From Crocinitomicaceae bacterium (GTDB lineage: Bacteria; Bacteroidota; Bacteroidia; Flavobacteriales_D; Crocinitomicaceae), in assembly GCA_024643585.1 (NCBI GenBank), contig JAHEMP010000122.1, positions 1-7,068 of the forward strand: a stretch of 7,068 nucleotides of DNA, in the 5' to 3' direction. The notes below the pieces were generated by a model that was not told the DNA's origin, ran no database searches, and saw only the letters and a list, made by a program, of their open reading frames with translations. Shown piece by piece: positions 1 to 7,068 of the stretch. Every line of letters begins with the position of its first letter. The stretch's first letter is position 1. The translations under genes and the position numbers were made by a program.

Positions 1-720
1 AAATGTAGTTTCTAAGGTTTTCAACATTTGGTCTATTGCAGAATTATCTTCCACTGCAGCGGTATTCATGCCTAAGAGTAAAAAGATAACCAAAGTTATA
101 GCCATTGTTGGAAAAGTTGTAAAAGTCATGTAACGGATATGCGTAAACAAATCTGTTCCGGCCATGGCAGGTGCTAAATTTGTTGTGTCAGAAAGTGGTG
201 ACATTTTATCGCCGAAATAAGCACCAGAAATTATCGCTCCGGCTATCATCCCTTCGCCTAAACCCAATACTTGTCCAATGGCTAAAAGCGCTACTCCGAC
301 GGTAGCCACCGTGCTCCAACTGCTACCCGTGGCTAACGAAACGATTGCACTCACAACACAGGCAGCGAATAAAAATATGGAAGGATTTAATATTTGAAGC
401 CCATAGTAAATCATAGTTGGAACCACGCCTGACAACACCCATGTTCCCGTTAAAGCTCCAATCATGAATAATATCAAAATCGCAGGAAGAGCAGACTTAA
501 TACTGCGTATCATTCCTTTGTGCATTCTTTTCCATGTAAAACCTACCCTAAAACCAAAAAGTATTGCGAAAGCAGCGCCAAGCAACAGTGCAATTTGATT
601 TGGACCTTCAGAAGCGTTTCCACCGAAGAAATAGATGTTAAGTGCCAATAAGGAAACTAGAAAAAGGATAGGCAACAAAGCAATCGAGAGCGTTGTTTTT
701 TGATAGGATTTACTGGACAT
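1..720 (-). CDS. nhaC: NhaC-family Na+/H+ antiporter, N-terminal part (C-terminus beyond window)
   Basis: This gene encodes an inner-membrane secondary transporter of the NhaC family, which exchanges internal Na+ for external protons and so serves sodium and pH homeostasis. Reading leftward from the ATG at 720-718, the frame stays open to base 1 and gives 240 residues, about half of the family's usual length near 480-500, so the 3' end is missing. The translation is strongly hydrophobic, with membrane segments at about residues 11-32, 42-60, 78-98, 110-130, 136-154 and 200-217. Two stretches typical of the family are visible: TGSSWSTVATVG at 131-142 and GAYFGDKMSPLSDTTNLA at 166-183, which carries conserved polar and acidic residues within the transport core. 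The start is the first ATG in frame; the bases before it are A-rich with no Shine-Dalgarno sequence. It lies 78 bases downstream of the exporter gene on the same strand. The close relative MleN exchanges malate and lactate with H+ and Na+, so the exact substrate is not proven. The family call is firm. Confidence 0.88.
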   Translation of the reverse strand, partial: MSSKSYQKTTLSIALLPILFLVSLLALNIYFFGGNASEGPNQIALLLGAAFAILFGFRVGFTWKRMHKGMIRSIKSALPAILILFMIGALTGTWVLSGVVPTMIYYGLQILNPSIFLFAACVVSAIVSLATGSSWSTVATVGVALLAIGQVLGLGEGMIAGAIISGAYFGDKMSPLSDTTNLAPAMAGTDLFTHIRYMTFTTFPTMAITLVIFLLLGMNTAAVEDNSAIDQMLKTLETTF

Positions 721-737
721 TCATTTTGATTTTGAGC

Positions 738-769
738 TAAAGATAAAAAACCAAATTAGAATCGGCAAA
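738..769 (-). promoter_or_regulatory. Candidate Bacteroidota-type promoter for the nhaC-like gene
   Basis: On the minus strand a TTTG (769-766) is followed after 20 bases by TATCTTTA (745-738), which matches seven of eight positions of the Bacteroidota -7 box TAnnTTTG. The last base of the box is A instead of G. The box ends 17 bases before the ATG at 720, so the leader would be very short. A small inverted repeat, GGCAA-AG-TTGCC at 764-775, overlaps the -33 element. It could be an operator half-site pair, a weak hairpin at the end of the upstream gene, or chance. If the promoter is real, the antiporter can be transcribed independently of the exporter gene upstream. Confidence 0.4.
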
Positions 770-798
770 GTTGCCCGTAAATATGGGAAATAGAAATC

Positions 799-3105
799 CT
801 ATTTGTTCAATTCCTTCGACTCATTTATTCCCTTTGGATTGTAAAAACGAAGCAATAAAACCGGTAAAAGTGTCAAATCAGCAATTAAGGCTATAAACAA
901 TGTCATACAGAGCAGAAGCCCCATAATTGCAGTTCCTTGAAAACTAGAAAAAACCAACAAAACGAAGCCAGCACAAAGAATTAGAGTTGTAATGATCATG
1001 GCTTTACCTGTTGTTAGGTAACTACGTTTCAGCGCATACAATTTGGATCTCCCTTTCATCAATTCAAATTTGAATTTTCCAAGAAAGTGTATGGTGTCAT
1101 CGACTGCGATACCGAATGCAATGGTGAAAATAATAGATGTACTAGTTTTGAGATTGATGCCAAAAGATCCCATCACACCTGCAATGAACAGCAAGGGAAT
1201 TAGATTGGGAATCATGCTTATGACAACCATGGATAAACTTCTATAAATCAACCCCATTATCAAAGCCACAACCAGCACGGATATAGATATCCCTTTCAAT
1301 AAACTCACGGATAGGTAGTTGATGTTTTTGTCCAACAAATGCGCTGTTCCTGTTACTTGAACGTTTAGGACTTTTCCAGAATTGCTTTTCTTTAAAAAGT
1401 TGTAAAGTTCTTTGTTTTTAGCTGTTATTATAAGGTTACCCCAGTCTGGTATGTTGCCTGAAATACGCATTATAGTTTCAGTTGAATCCATGAAACTTCG
1501 GTAAAGTTTACCTTGTCCTGCACGTTTAATCGGCCTTTTGAACTTGTTTATATCACTTTGCCTTTCGGGAAGAGAATAATAGTCTGTTCGTCCTGCATGT
1601 GAGGAACGATTTATCAATTTTAATGCTTTCACCAAGGAAATTTTAACCACAGCACCGTACTCTTCTTCCAAATAATCTTCCAGCTCCGAAATCGCTTGCA
1701 GCGATTCTTGATTCCAAAAACTTGCCTCTTCGTCTTTTAAGGTAATCGCTGCTTCAAACGGTCGCACTCCACCGTAATGTTTGTCTAAATAATTGAAGTC
1801 TTTTTTGATGGGTGCTTGCTCTGAAATTTCATCCACCAAATAATTGTTTGCCTCTAATTGAACACCACCCACAATGGTTAATACGACAAAAATGGTACTG
1901 ATTGCAATTATTTTCTTTCCATTGCGCAAGGACCATCGGAACCATTTGGATAAACGCTTTTTCCAATAGGGATCTTCCGTTGTTTCGCGAACGTATTTTG
2001 GATCTGGGAAATAATAAATGATAATTGGCAACAATACAAAAGTCAGTATAAAAGCAATCATCACAGCAAATCCAGCAATCAAACCAAATACTTGAATTGG
2101 CTGAACATTCACAAAATACAATGAGAAAAACCCGATAGCTGTAGTAAATGAAGTCAAAAATGTTGCCAAGCCTACTTCGCGAATGGTCATTTTTATGCTT
2201 TCAAATTTGCCAATTCCAGTTCTAAAAGCATCCAAATAGCGCGACATGACGTGAATGACATCCGACATGGCAACCACAAAAACGATAGATGGTAATATTG
2301 ACATTACGATACTTACTGGTTCTCCATACCAACCTATAAAACCCACCACCCAAATTACGGTTCCATAAATTACCAATTGAGGCATTAAGAGTCCCCACAT
2401 AGATCGAAAAGCAACGTAAAGGAAAAACAGTATGAGCACAAAACTCAAGGACATGAACAATATCATTTCAAACGACATCGTCTCGATATAGAATTTTTGA
2501 CCTATCGTGCGGCCGGCCATTCGCACCTTGTCAAAGTTGTATTTTTTCAAAACAACATTGAAATCTTCAATTAGTCTATCACTTTTCTCCTTCGAAAGAA
2601 AATCTTCATGACGGATGAAAAGGCAAATGGATTTTTTATCCTTGGCAATAAGCGTATTTACCATTTCCACATTTTCCATCAAATCATGCTCGTCCTTTTT
2701 GAGACGATCTTCCTCGAAATTGATGTAAGGCCGTGAAGCCGTACCTCCTCCGCCAGGAAATATGTAAAACTCTTTTTCAGAAACTATACTGCGAGAAAAA
2801 AGAACATTGCTTGTTGTATCTATCTCTGCTTGAAAGCGCTTTACTTTTTTGAGAAAATTCCAATCAAATACAGTTGGATGGTTTTCTATCGCTATGAGAA
2901 GAAAGTCGTTGTCCGATTCAAATTTTTGTCGGTATTCATTAAAAAAGTCCGTTTCTTTATCCGTCATTGGAAAGAACTTCTCGAAATCATAGTCAATTTT
3001 AATTCTTGAAAATCCGGCTAAAAAAAATCCTGTAATTACAATCAGTAGAATTGAACTGTAAATGGTGTATCGCTTGAATTGGTTTTCACCAACGTTTTTT
3101 ATCAT
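799..3105 (-). CDS. RND-superfamily exporter, MMPL/HAE3-like (COG1033 type)
   Basis: This 768-residue inner-membrane protein belongs to the MMPL/HAE3-like branch of the RND superfamily. These are proton-driven permeases that usually move lipids or other hydrophobic molecules. The architecture is the duplicated RND plan: TM1 at about 14-32, a periplasmic domain at 33-210, TM2-TM6 at about 213-365, a cytoplasmic linker with many charges, TM7 at about 398-416, a second periplasmic domain at 417-600, and TM8-TM12 at about 602-755. The N-terminal DYDFEKFFP (38-46) just after TM1 is typical of the family. TM10 carries GIAVDDTIH (665-673), with the paired aspartates D669/D670 that match the GxxxDD proton-relay motif. 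TM4 carries the equivalent MSDVIH (280-285). The length is normal for the group, so the gene looks complete. The ATG at 3105-3103 directly precedes a short cytoplasmic tail and TM1, with no Shine-Dalgarno sequence. No membrane-fusion, outer-membrane or LolA-like partner lies beside it. The substrate is unknown; lipid export is inferred from the family. Confidence 0.88.
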   Translation of the reverse strand: MIKNVGENQFKRYTIYSSILLIVITGFFLAGFSRIKIDYDFEKFFPMTDKETDFFNEYRQKFESDNDFLLIAIENHPTVFDWNFLKKVKRFQAEIDTTSNVLFSRSIVSEKEFYIFPGGGGTASRPYINFEEDRLKKDEHDLMENVEMVNTLIAKDKKSICLFIRHEDFLSKEKSDRLIEDFNVVLKKYNFDKVRMAGRTIGQKFYIETMSFEMILFMSLSFVLILFFLYVAFRSMWGLLMPQLVIYGTVIWVVGFIGWYGEPVSIVMSILPSIVFVVAMSDVIHVMSRYLDAFRTGIGKFESIKMTIREVGLATFLTSFTTAIGFFSLYFVNVQPIQVFGLIAGFAVMIAFILTFVLLPIIIYYFPDPKYVRETTEDPYWKKRLSKWFRWSLRNGKKIIAISTIFVVLTIVGGVQLEANNYLVDEISEQAPIKKDFNYLDKHYGGVRPFEAAITLKDEEASFWNQESLQAISELEDYLEEEYGAVVKISLVKALKLINRSSHAGRTDYYSLPERQSDINKFKRPIKRAGQGKLYRSFMDSTETIMRISGNIPDWGNLIITAKNKELYNFLKKSNSGKVLNVQVTGTAHLLDKNINYLSVSLLKGISISVLVVALIMGLIYRSLSMVVISMIPNLIPLLFIAGVMGSFGINLKTSTSIIFTIAFGIAVDDTIHFLGKFKFELMKGRSKLYALKRSYLTTGKAMIITTLILCAGFVLLVFSSFQGTAIMGLLLCMTLFIALIADLTLLPVLLLRFYNPKGINESKELNK

Positions 3106-3241
3106 GACTTCGTTTAAACAATTGTAAATGGTGATGTAAAATTACAGAGAACAATCAACTAAACAGTATGCCTTCAATATTGTTCTTTAGAATCTGAAAT
3201 TATCATTAAATTTGCGTTAGTTTAAATAACACCTTTTTGAA
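3106..3241. other. Divergent intergenic region
   Basis: These 136 AT-rich bases separate the start codons of two genes that are transcribed away from each other, so they should contain both promoters. The rightward one is suggested by a perfect -7 box (separate entry). For the leftward gene only weak candidates are visible, such as TAATTTTA (minus strand, 3144-3137), which lacks a convincing -33 partner. No ORF, hairpin or long repeat was seen. Confidence 0.6.
3207..3214 (+). promoter_or_regulatory. -7 box of the promoter for the T9SS cargo gene
   Basis: TAAATTTG matches the Bacteroidota -7 consensus TAnnTTTG at every fixed position and lies 27 bases before the ATG at 3242, a usual leader length for this phylum. 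The -33 element is uncertain: the nearest TTG (3180-3182) leaves a spacer of 24 bases, longer than the usual 19 or so, and TTTAG at 3186-3190 is too close. Confidence 0.5.
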
Positions 3242-4276
3242 ATGAAAAGAATTCTACTTTCCTTACTTGCCTTAAGTTCAGCCTTTAACTTCTTTGGCCA
3301 AACTGCATTTACAAGCTCTAATGAGCCCACTATTGGTGAAACTCGTACTATGTATTTAGTCGATTCAAACGCAATGGATTTATCAAACATTACCGGTAAT
3401 GGCGTTACTTGGAATTATGGATCTACAAATACATATGCCAATGAAACACGAACTATGGAAGCGGTAACCCCTGCCTCAACGGGTTATGCTTCAGATTTCC
3501 CTGGATCTACAATTGTCGTAAAAATTCAAGATTTTGCAAGCACCTTCATGTCTTCGAGTGCTTCAGGGAGAATTTCTCAAGGTTATTTGTTCGAAAGTGT
3601 AGATTTTGGGACAGTGAAAGCCAAATTCACAAGCGATCAAGAAAATATTATGAACTACCCTTTTGCTTTAAATGGTCAAGTAACAGATGTTTTTGGTGGG
3701 AATTTAAGCTTCACCTACCAAAGTATTCCTCAAAATCCATCTTGCACAGGAAACTCAAAAGTGACGTATGATGGTTTCGGAACCTTGGTTCAAGTGAACA
3801 ATATTGCGGTTTCAAATATCTCTAGAGTCCATATCACGGATACCACCTTTACAACCATTCCTATTATTGGTAATACTCAAATTATTCGCAATCAATTTGA
3901 ATATTACGATTTGGCAGCATCTAACAAATTACCCATTTTTGTGCATTCACGAGTGACCATTGAGGCAGGCTTTCCTGCTCCATTAGCAGAAATCAACATG
4001 GTTTTGTCTTCAGTTCCGGGTACGGCAACTGCAAGTATAAATGAAAACATTGCCAATGATTTCAAGGTATTCCCGAATCCAGCTTATGAATCTATTTCAA
4101 TCCCTAACCTATCTTCATCTTCCAGAGTTACTTTGGTTGATTTGAACGGAAGAACCTTATTGTTGGATAAATCAAATAATGATCAATTCAATGTATCACA
4201 AATTGAAGCCGGCATTTACCTTCTAAAAATTGAAAACGACGGAAAAGTATTTACGGAACGATTGGTTATAGAGTAA
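3242..4276 (+). CDS. Secreted protein with T9SS type A C-terminal sorting domain; passenger of unknown function
   Basis: This 344-residue protein is predicted to cross the inner membrane by Sec and the outer membrane by the type IX secretion system, ending on the cell surface or in the medium. The N-terminus is a classic signal peptide: K2-R3, a hydrophobic core at 4-18, and probable cleavage after G19, leaving Q20 first, as is common for Bacteroidota signal peptidase I substrates. The C-terminal 74 residues (about 271-344) form a type A sorting domain with the hallmarks FPNP (277-280), a VTLVDLNGR strand (296-304), GIYLLKI (324-330) and the closing RLVIE. The middle (about 21-265) is rich in Thr, Ser, Asn and aromatic residues, looks beta-stranded, and has a single cysteine (C168). 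I recognise no enzymatic or binding domain in it. The leader has no Shine-Dalgarno sequence. The gene is probably monocistronic, with its own -7 box upstream and a terminator just after the stop. The secretion route is well supported; the passenger function is unknown. Confidence 0.9.
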   Translation: MKRILLSLLALSSAFNFFGQTAFTSSNEPTIGETRTMYLVDSNAMDLSNITGNGVTWNYGSTNTYANETRTMEAVTPASTGYASDFPGSTIVVKIQDFASTFMSSSASGRISQGYLFESVDFGTVKAKFTSDQENIMNYPFALNGQVTDVFGGNLSFTYQSIPQNPSCTGNSKVTYDGFGTLVQVNNIAVSNISRVHITDTTFTTIPIIGNTQIIRNQFEYYDLAASNKLPIFVHSRVTIEAGFPAPLAEINMVLSSVPGTATASINENIANDFKVFPNPAYESISIPNLSSSSRVTLVDLNGRTLLLDKSNNDQFNVSQIEAGIYLLKIENDGKVFTERLVIE

Positions 4277-4296
4277 TCGTTTAAAAAACATAATCT

Positions 4297-4330
4297 AAAG
4301 GTTCATTTTTCATAAAATGAACCTTTTTTT
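4297..4330 (+). terminator. Strong intrinsic terminator after the T9SS cargo gene
   Basis: A perfect 13-base-pair stem (AAAGGTTCATTTT at 4297-4309 pairing with AAAATGAACCTTT at 4314-4326) closes a four-base TCAT loop and runs into seven T residues at 4324-4330. It begins 20 bases after the TAA at 4274-4276. The flanking A/T runs could let it work on the minus strand too, but no gene reads into it from the right. It should insulate the 760-residue gene downstream. Confidence 0.88.
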
Positions 4331-4378
4331 GTGACCATTAGTCAACAAAACGTTATTGGTAAGATTATTCATCGCCAT

Positions 4379-4409
4379 TTTCGAAATTCATGAAATGGTA
4401 TTACTTTTG
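4379..4409 (+). promoter_or_regulatory. Candidate Bacteroidota-type promoter for the 760-residue exported protein
   Basis: TACTTTTG at 4402-4409 matches the TAnnTTTG -7 consensus at every fixed position. A partial -33 element, TTTC at 4379-4382 (three of four matches to TTTG), lies upstream with the optimal 19-base spacer. The box ends 19 bases before the ATG at 4429. Together with the terminator 50-80 bases upstream, this suggests the downstream gene is an independent transcription unit. Confidence 0.55.
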
Positions 4410-4428
4410 GTAACTCTAGAAAACATAA

Positions 4429-6711
4429 ATGAAACATTTTACCCTTCTCCTTTTCCTTTTTATCTTAAAATTCACGAATGCTCAGGACTATCCCCTTCTA
4501 AAGGCGGAGGAACGTGCTTACTTGTATCATATTGTAAAGAAAAGTCCAATTTTAGAGAATAACATCGGGCGCTTTTTTGATTACCGAGGTCCGGCAATTA
4601 AACACTTAAATGGAGAAATCCACTTCGACTCCATTGAAGAAATCATCATCAATCAACCCGAAATGTTGATTATTCGCAGCGAAGAAATTGCAAAATCACC
4701 CATTGGATTGATTGCGGAAGCGGCAAATAAAATGGCTATATGGGAATTGAACAAAGCACTTTTAGAATCGCGCAAAGGAGGGGACGATAAAAACGAACAT
4801 TTTACGAAAGAATACCAAAAATTTGAAAATTTTCTCATAGGTCATTTACCATCGAATGCTTTTAAATCCAAAGGAGATTCTTTGGTTATGCACTCGAAAC
4901 TAGACCAAGTTTTTAATCCAAGTCTTTCCCTGGATGACAAAAAAGCTCTCTTGCAATCGTTCCGTTATCTTGATCAAGAAGATGCTTTACAAGTACTTAA
5001 AGCATTGAATTACGCTACGAATGCTTATACCGAGCAGCGGGCAAAAGAAATATATCTCGCATTGGGTGGTCAAGCCGACGTCTTTAACAATGTTTTGGTG
5101 GCTGCAGGCGACGGAAGTAATACATCGGGTTTGCTCGAAGAAAGAGAAAAAGACGAAAAAGGAAGATGGAACCGAGGTTTACCGAAAGCGGTGGGGCTAT
5201 TTCCATATGACCTTTCCATCGTTGAAAAAATAAACGAAAAGAAAAAGAAAACAACAGTCATTGAACCAAATCGCGCCCCTGTCCGTGACTTTAAAACATC
5301 AGGAAACCACAGAATGACAAATGTTCATTTTGACGTATGGGGCTACAATGCTGAAAAACAAACAACCGTAGTCATCGAGAAAGAAGGAAAAACGTATCGC
5401 CTTTTCGGTTCTGGTGAAACGCGCTTCTTGTCGCCCGATTCTTCCTTTGCTGGCAGAGGAACCTATCAAAGTCTCATCGACGATTTAGAAAAAAACAAAA
5501 TCGCCAACCTTGAAGAAATGATATACGGCAAAAAAGGATTCGACTATTGGATAGCCTACAACGAAAAGAAAAAAGTTGAGACTACCTTGAAAATAGAAAA
5601 AGCCGAAAAAAAATACAGCGATATGGGCTACACCCCTGTTACCACAAGTAAAAATGTAACGCGAAAAGTAAGAAAACAAAAGAGAAAAAGCAAGGTTCTA
5701 ACAGATTATCAACCGAAGACAAAATCCAACAAAAAGAATAAAGCCGAAGGTCAAAGTGAAATTCTTTTTCAATACGAACGGAGAGCCGCCTACATAGCAA
5801 AAATAAAAGAGCTGGAAGAACAGAAAGAAGAAGCATTCGAAACCTTACAAACGTATCAAACACGTTTGGATGGATTAAAATCAAGATTTGGTTTGTACCC
5901 TTTGTCATATACTGAGCGCGATGGATTGTACATTTTTGAAGATTCGACAACCTTCGATATGAATACCCAAGAATTTGTTTTTCCTGCAACCAAAGACACT
6001 GTTCCATTCGAAGTGCGATTGTTGGCCATCCCCAACTCATCTTTATCTGAACAAGCCGATGAGGTTATGCTGCACATAAACGTAGTAGATGCTGAGCCTC
6101 ACTTCGACGCTCGACTTCAACTAAAACTGAACGATATCTTTGAGTCCGATTCCTATACATTACAACACAACCTTCTTTCACAAAAGGACAGTGTTGCGAT
6201 GCGCTTATTCTTTGAAGGCTTATTAAATAAAAAAGTAAATTTCTCAATAATAGCACGTGGAAACGGTGTCGGAAAAAAGATTGGTCACAGCATTCAAAAA
6301 GCGTATCCACAAAACGAAATCAGCGCATACCCTGGAGTTACAGACGAAGAAAGACTATTCAATAAAATGGATAGCAGCTTTGCTGATTTGCGTTTATCAG
6401 AGGTTTATGTGAATTTGGGAAGAGAAATAACATTGGAAATTAATTCATTTACAGATCCTGTTGTTTCCAATTTAAAACTCACTCAAGAGGAATTAAAAGA
6501 GCAAATGATTAAAAACGTTTGGTCGAAAAATGAAATCCTTAGCGCCTTGCGAACCGAAAGCATCCTGCGAAAATTGAAGGACGAAGTGAATGTTTTGGCC
6601 GGACAATATTTGTCGAGAACCGATGCGAAAATTGTAATTGATCGCTTTAACAAAGAGATTCAAAAAACCAAAATAAGCATAGGCAAATCTTCTCTCAAAG
6701 CTAATCTTTAG
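4429..6711 (+). CDS. Large exported protein of unknown function (760 aa)
   Basis: I do not recognise this family. The N-terminus is a signal peptide: K2-H3, a hydrophobic core at 4-16, and probable cleavage after N17-A18, leaving Q19. No lipobox is present and the protein has no cysteine at all, so it is not a lipoprotein. There is no T9SS sorting domain and no internal membrane segment; a soluble periplasmic location is the simplest inference. Four parts can be seen: a mostly helical region at 20-215; a mixed region at 216-390 with an AGDGSNTSG turn (226-234) and an aromatic, strand-like patch at 298-335; a very lysine-rich stretch at 390-440 leading into a probable coiled coil at 447-485; and a strand-rich part at 488-560 followed by a mixed, finally helical tail. 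The chosen ATG gives the best signal peptide, and the leader is A-rich without a Shine-Dalgarno sequence. The long frame, codon pattern and promoter make it a real gene. A structural or envelope role is only a guess. Confidence 0.85.
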   Translation: MKHFTLLLFLFILKFTNAQDYPLLKAEERAYLYHIVKKSPILENNIGRFFDYRGPAIKHLNGEIHFDSIEEIIINQPEMLIIRSEEIAKSPIGLIAEAANKMAIWELNKALLESRKGGDDKNEHFTKEYQKFENFLIGHLPSNAFKSKGDSLVMHSKLDQVFNPSLSLDDKKALLQSFRYLDQEDALQVLKALNYATNAYTEQRAKEIYLALGGQADVFNNVLVAAGDGSNTSGLLEEREKDEKGRWNRGLPKAVGLFPYDLSIVEKINEKKKKTTVIEPNRAPVRDFKTSGNHRMTNVHFDVWGYNAEKQTTVVIEKEGKTYRLFGSGETRFLSPDSSFAGRGTYQSLIDDLEKNKIANLEEMIYGKKGFDYWIAYNEKKKVETTLKIEKAEKKYSDMGYTPVTTSKNVTRKVRKQKRKSKVLTDYQPKTKSNKKNKAEGQSEILFQYERRAAYIAKIKELEEQKEEAFETLQTYQTRLDGLKSRFGLYPLSYTERDGLYIFEDSTTFDMNTQEFVFPATKDTVPFEVRLLAIPNSSLSEQADEVMLHINVVDAEPHFDARLQLKLNDIFESDSYTLQHNLLSQKDSVAMRLFFEGLLNKKVNFSIIARGNGVGKKIGHSIQKAYPQNEISAYPGVTDEERLFNKMDSSFADLRLSEVYVNLGREITLEINSFTDPVVSNLKLTQEELKEQMIKNVWSKNEILSALRTESILRKLKDEVNVLAGQYLSRTDAKIVIDRFNKEIQKTKISIGKSSLKANL

Positions 6712-6735
6712 TGATATAGCACAAAGTTAAGCCAT

Positions 6736-7068
6736 TCAATCTTCTCGAAAAAACTCATCTTTAAAATTCATCAAATACACCTTGTCGGTAGCTCGTGTAA
6801 GGGCTGTGTAGAGCCACCTAAAATAACTGGCGTCTAGCATTTCTTCGGTTAAATAACCTTGATCCAAAAACACATTTGTCCATTGTCCACCTTGTGATTT
6901 ATGGCATGTAACCGCATATGCGTATTTCACTTGAAGCGCATTAAAGTGAGGGTTTTTCATTATTTTTTCGTAGCGCTTTCTTTTGTTGTGTTCGTCCAAA
7001 TAATCTTGCTCCACAGCATAGAAAAGTTTTTTCATATCCTCTCTTGGTAAATTTGGTCCTTCCACGTC
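6736..7068 (-). CDS. RecD/Pif1-like superfamily 1 DNA helicase, C-terminal fragment
   Basis: This is the C-terminal 110 residues of an ATP-dependent DNA helicase; the N-terminal Walker motifs lie beyond the right edge. The frame is open through base 7068 (a GAC codon at 7068-7066), so the GTG at 7065 is an internal valine and not the start. Two helicase motifs are clear: AVTCHKSQGGQW at fragment residues 52-63, the motif V-type sequence of the UvrD-like C-terminal domain in RecD2 and Pif1-like enzymes, and YTALTRA at 87-93, motif VI with its arginine that contacts ATP. The protein ends soon after, with no additional domain. Such enzymes unwind DNA during repair or recombination in the cytoplasm; which member this is cannot be told from the fragment. 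The gene converges on the unknown exported-protein gene with a 24-base gap. Confidence 0.85.
   Translation of the reverse strand, partial: DVEGPNLPREDMKKLFYAVEQDYLDEHNKRKRYEKIMKNPHFNALQVKYAYAVTCHKSQGGQWTNVFLDQGYLTEEMLDASYFRWLYTALTRATDKVYLMNFKDEFFRED

Noticed and set aside
799..3105. A tripartite drug-efflux pump (AcrB-like) reading of the exporter
   Set aside because: The protein is about 770 residues instead of about 1040, the periplasmic loops are shorter, and no membrane-fusion or TolC-like gene is adjacent. The MMPL/HAE3-like group fits better.
3119..3126. TACAATTG on the minus strand as an alternative -7 box for the exporter gene
   Set aside because: It is only 13 bases from the start codon, which would leave almost no leader, and one core T is missing.
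3137..3144. TAATTTTA on the minus strand as a -7 box for the exporter gene
   Set aside because: The last base differs from the consensus and no -33 element lies at the right spacing. In such an AT-rich region this is not enough for a call.
4356..4562. Plus-strand frame of 68 codons starting before the 760-residue gene
   Set aside because: It overlaps the signal peptide region of the real gene in another frame, covers the predicted promoter, and gives a low-complexity translation.
5639..6040. Minus-strand open frame of 133 codons inside the unknown exported-protein gene
   Set aside because: It is antisense to a long, well-supported gene, its translation has no coherent domain, and it overlaps other antisense frames. 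It is a shadow frame.
7065..7065. GTG as the start of a small separate gene at the right edge
   Set aside because: The frame is open upstream to the window edge, and the encoded sequence is the C-terminal helicase domain, so the gene must continue beyond 7068.

Overview
The window looks like ordinary chromosomal DNA from a member of the Bacteroidota, most likely order Flavobacteriales. The evidence is an AT-rich composition, a type IX secretion (T9SS) C-terminal sorting domain, two signal peptides whose predicted cleavage leaves Gln at +1, start codons without Shine-Dalgarno sequences, and upstream boxes of the Bacteroidota form TAnnTTTG. No rRNA, tRNA, CRISPR array, insertion sequence, attachment site or origin was seen. 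The genus cannot be told from the sequence.

Layout. Bases 1-720 (minus) hold the N-terminal 240 residues of an NhaC-type Na+/H+ antiporter, cut by the window edge. A 78-base gap with a candidate promoter separates it from a full-length 768-residue RND/MMPL-type exporter at 799-3105 (minus). The 136 bases from 3106 to 3241 form a divergent intergenic region. To its right, on the plus strand, lie a 344-residue secreted protein with a T9SS type A sorting domain (3242-4276), which ends at a strong intrinsic terminator, and a 760-residue exported protein of unknown function (4429-6711) with its own candidate promoter. The last 333 bases (minus) are the C-terminus of a RecD/Pif1-like superfamily 1 DNA helicase, convergent with the unknown gene and 24 bases from it.

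How the genes relate. Nothing shows that they form one pathway. The antiporter and the exporter lie in tandem, but the antiporter probably has its own promoter. The two exported proteins are separated by a terminator and a new promoter, so they are probably separate transcription units. The helicase is a housekeeping-type neighbour. The exporter has no membrane-fusion, outer-membrane-channel or lipid-carrier gene next to it in the window.

Novelty. I found no clear new multi-gene system. The best candidate for something undescribed is the 760-residue exported protein. It has no recognisable domain and no cysteine, and a lysine-rich stretch followed by a predicted coiled coil lies in its middle. 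The passenger part of the T9SS cargo protein is also unrecognised.
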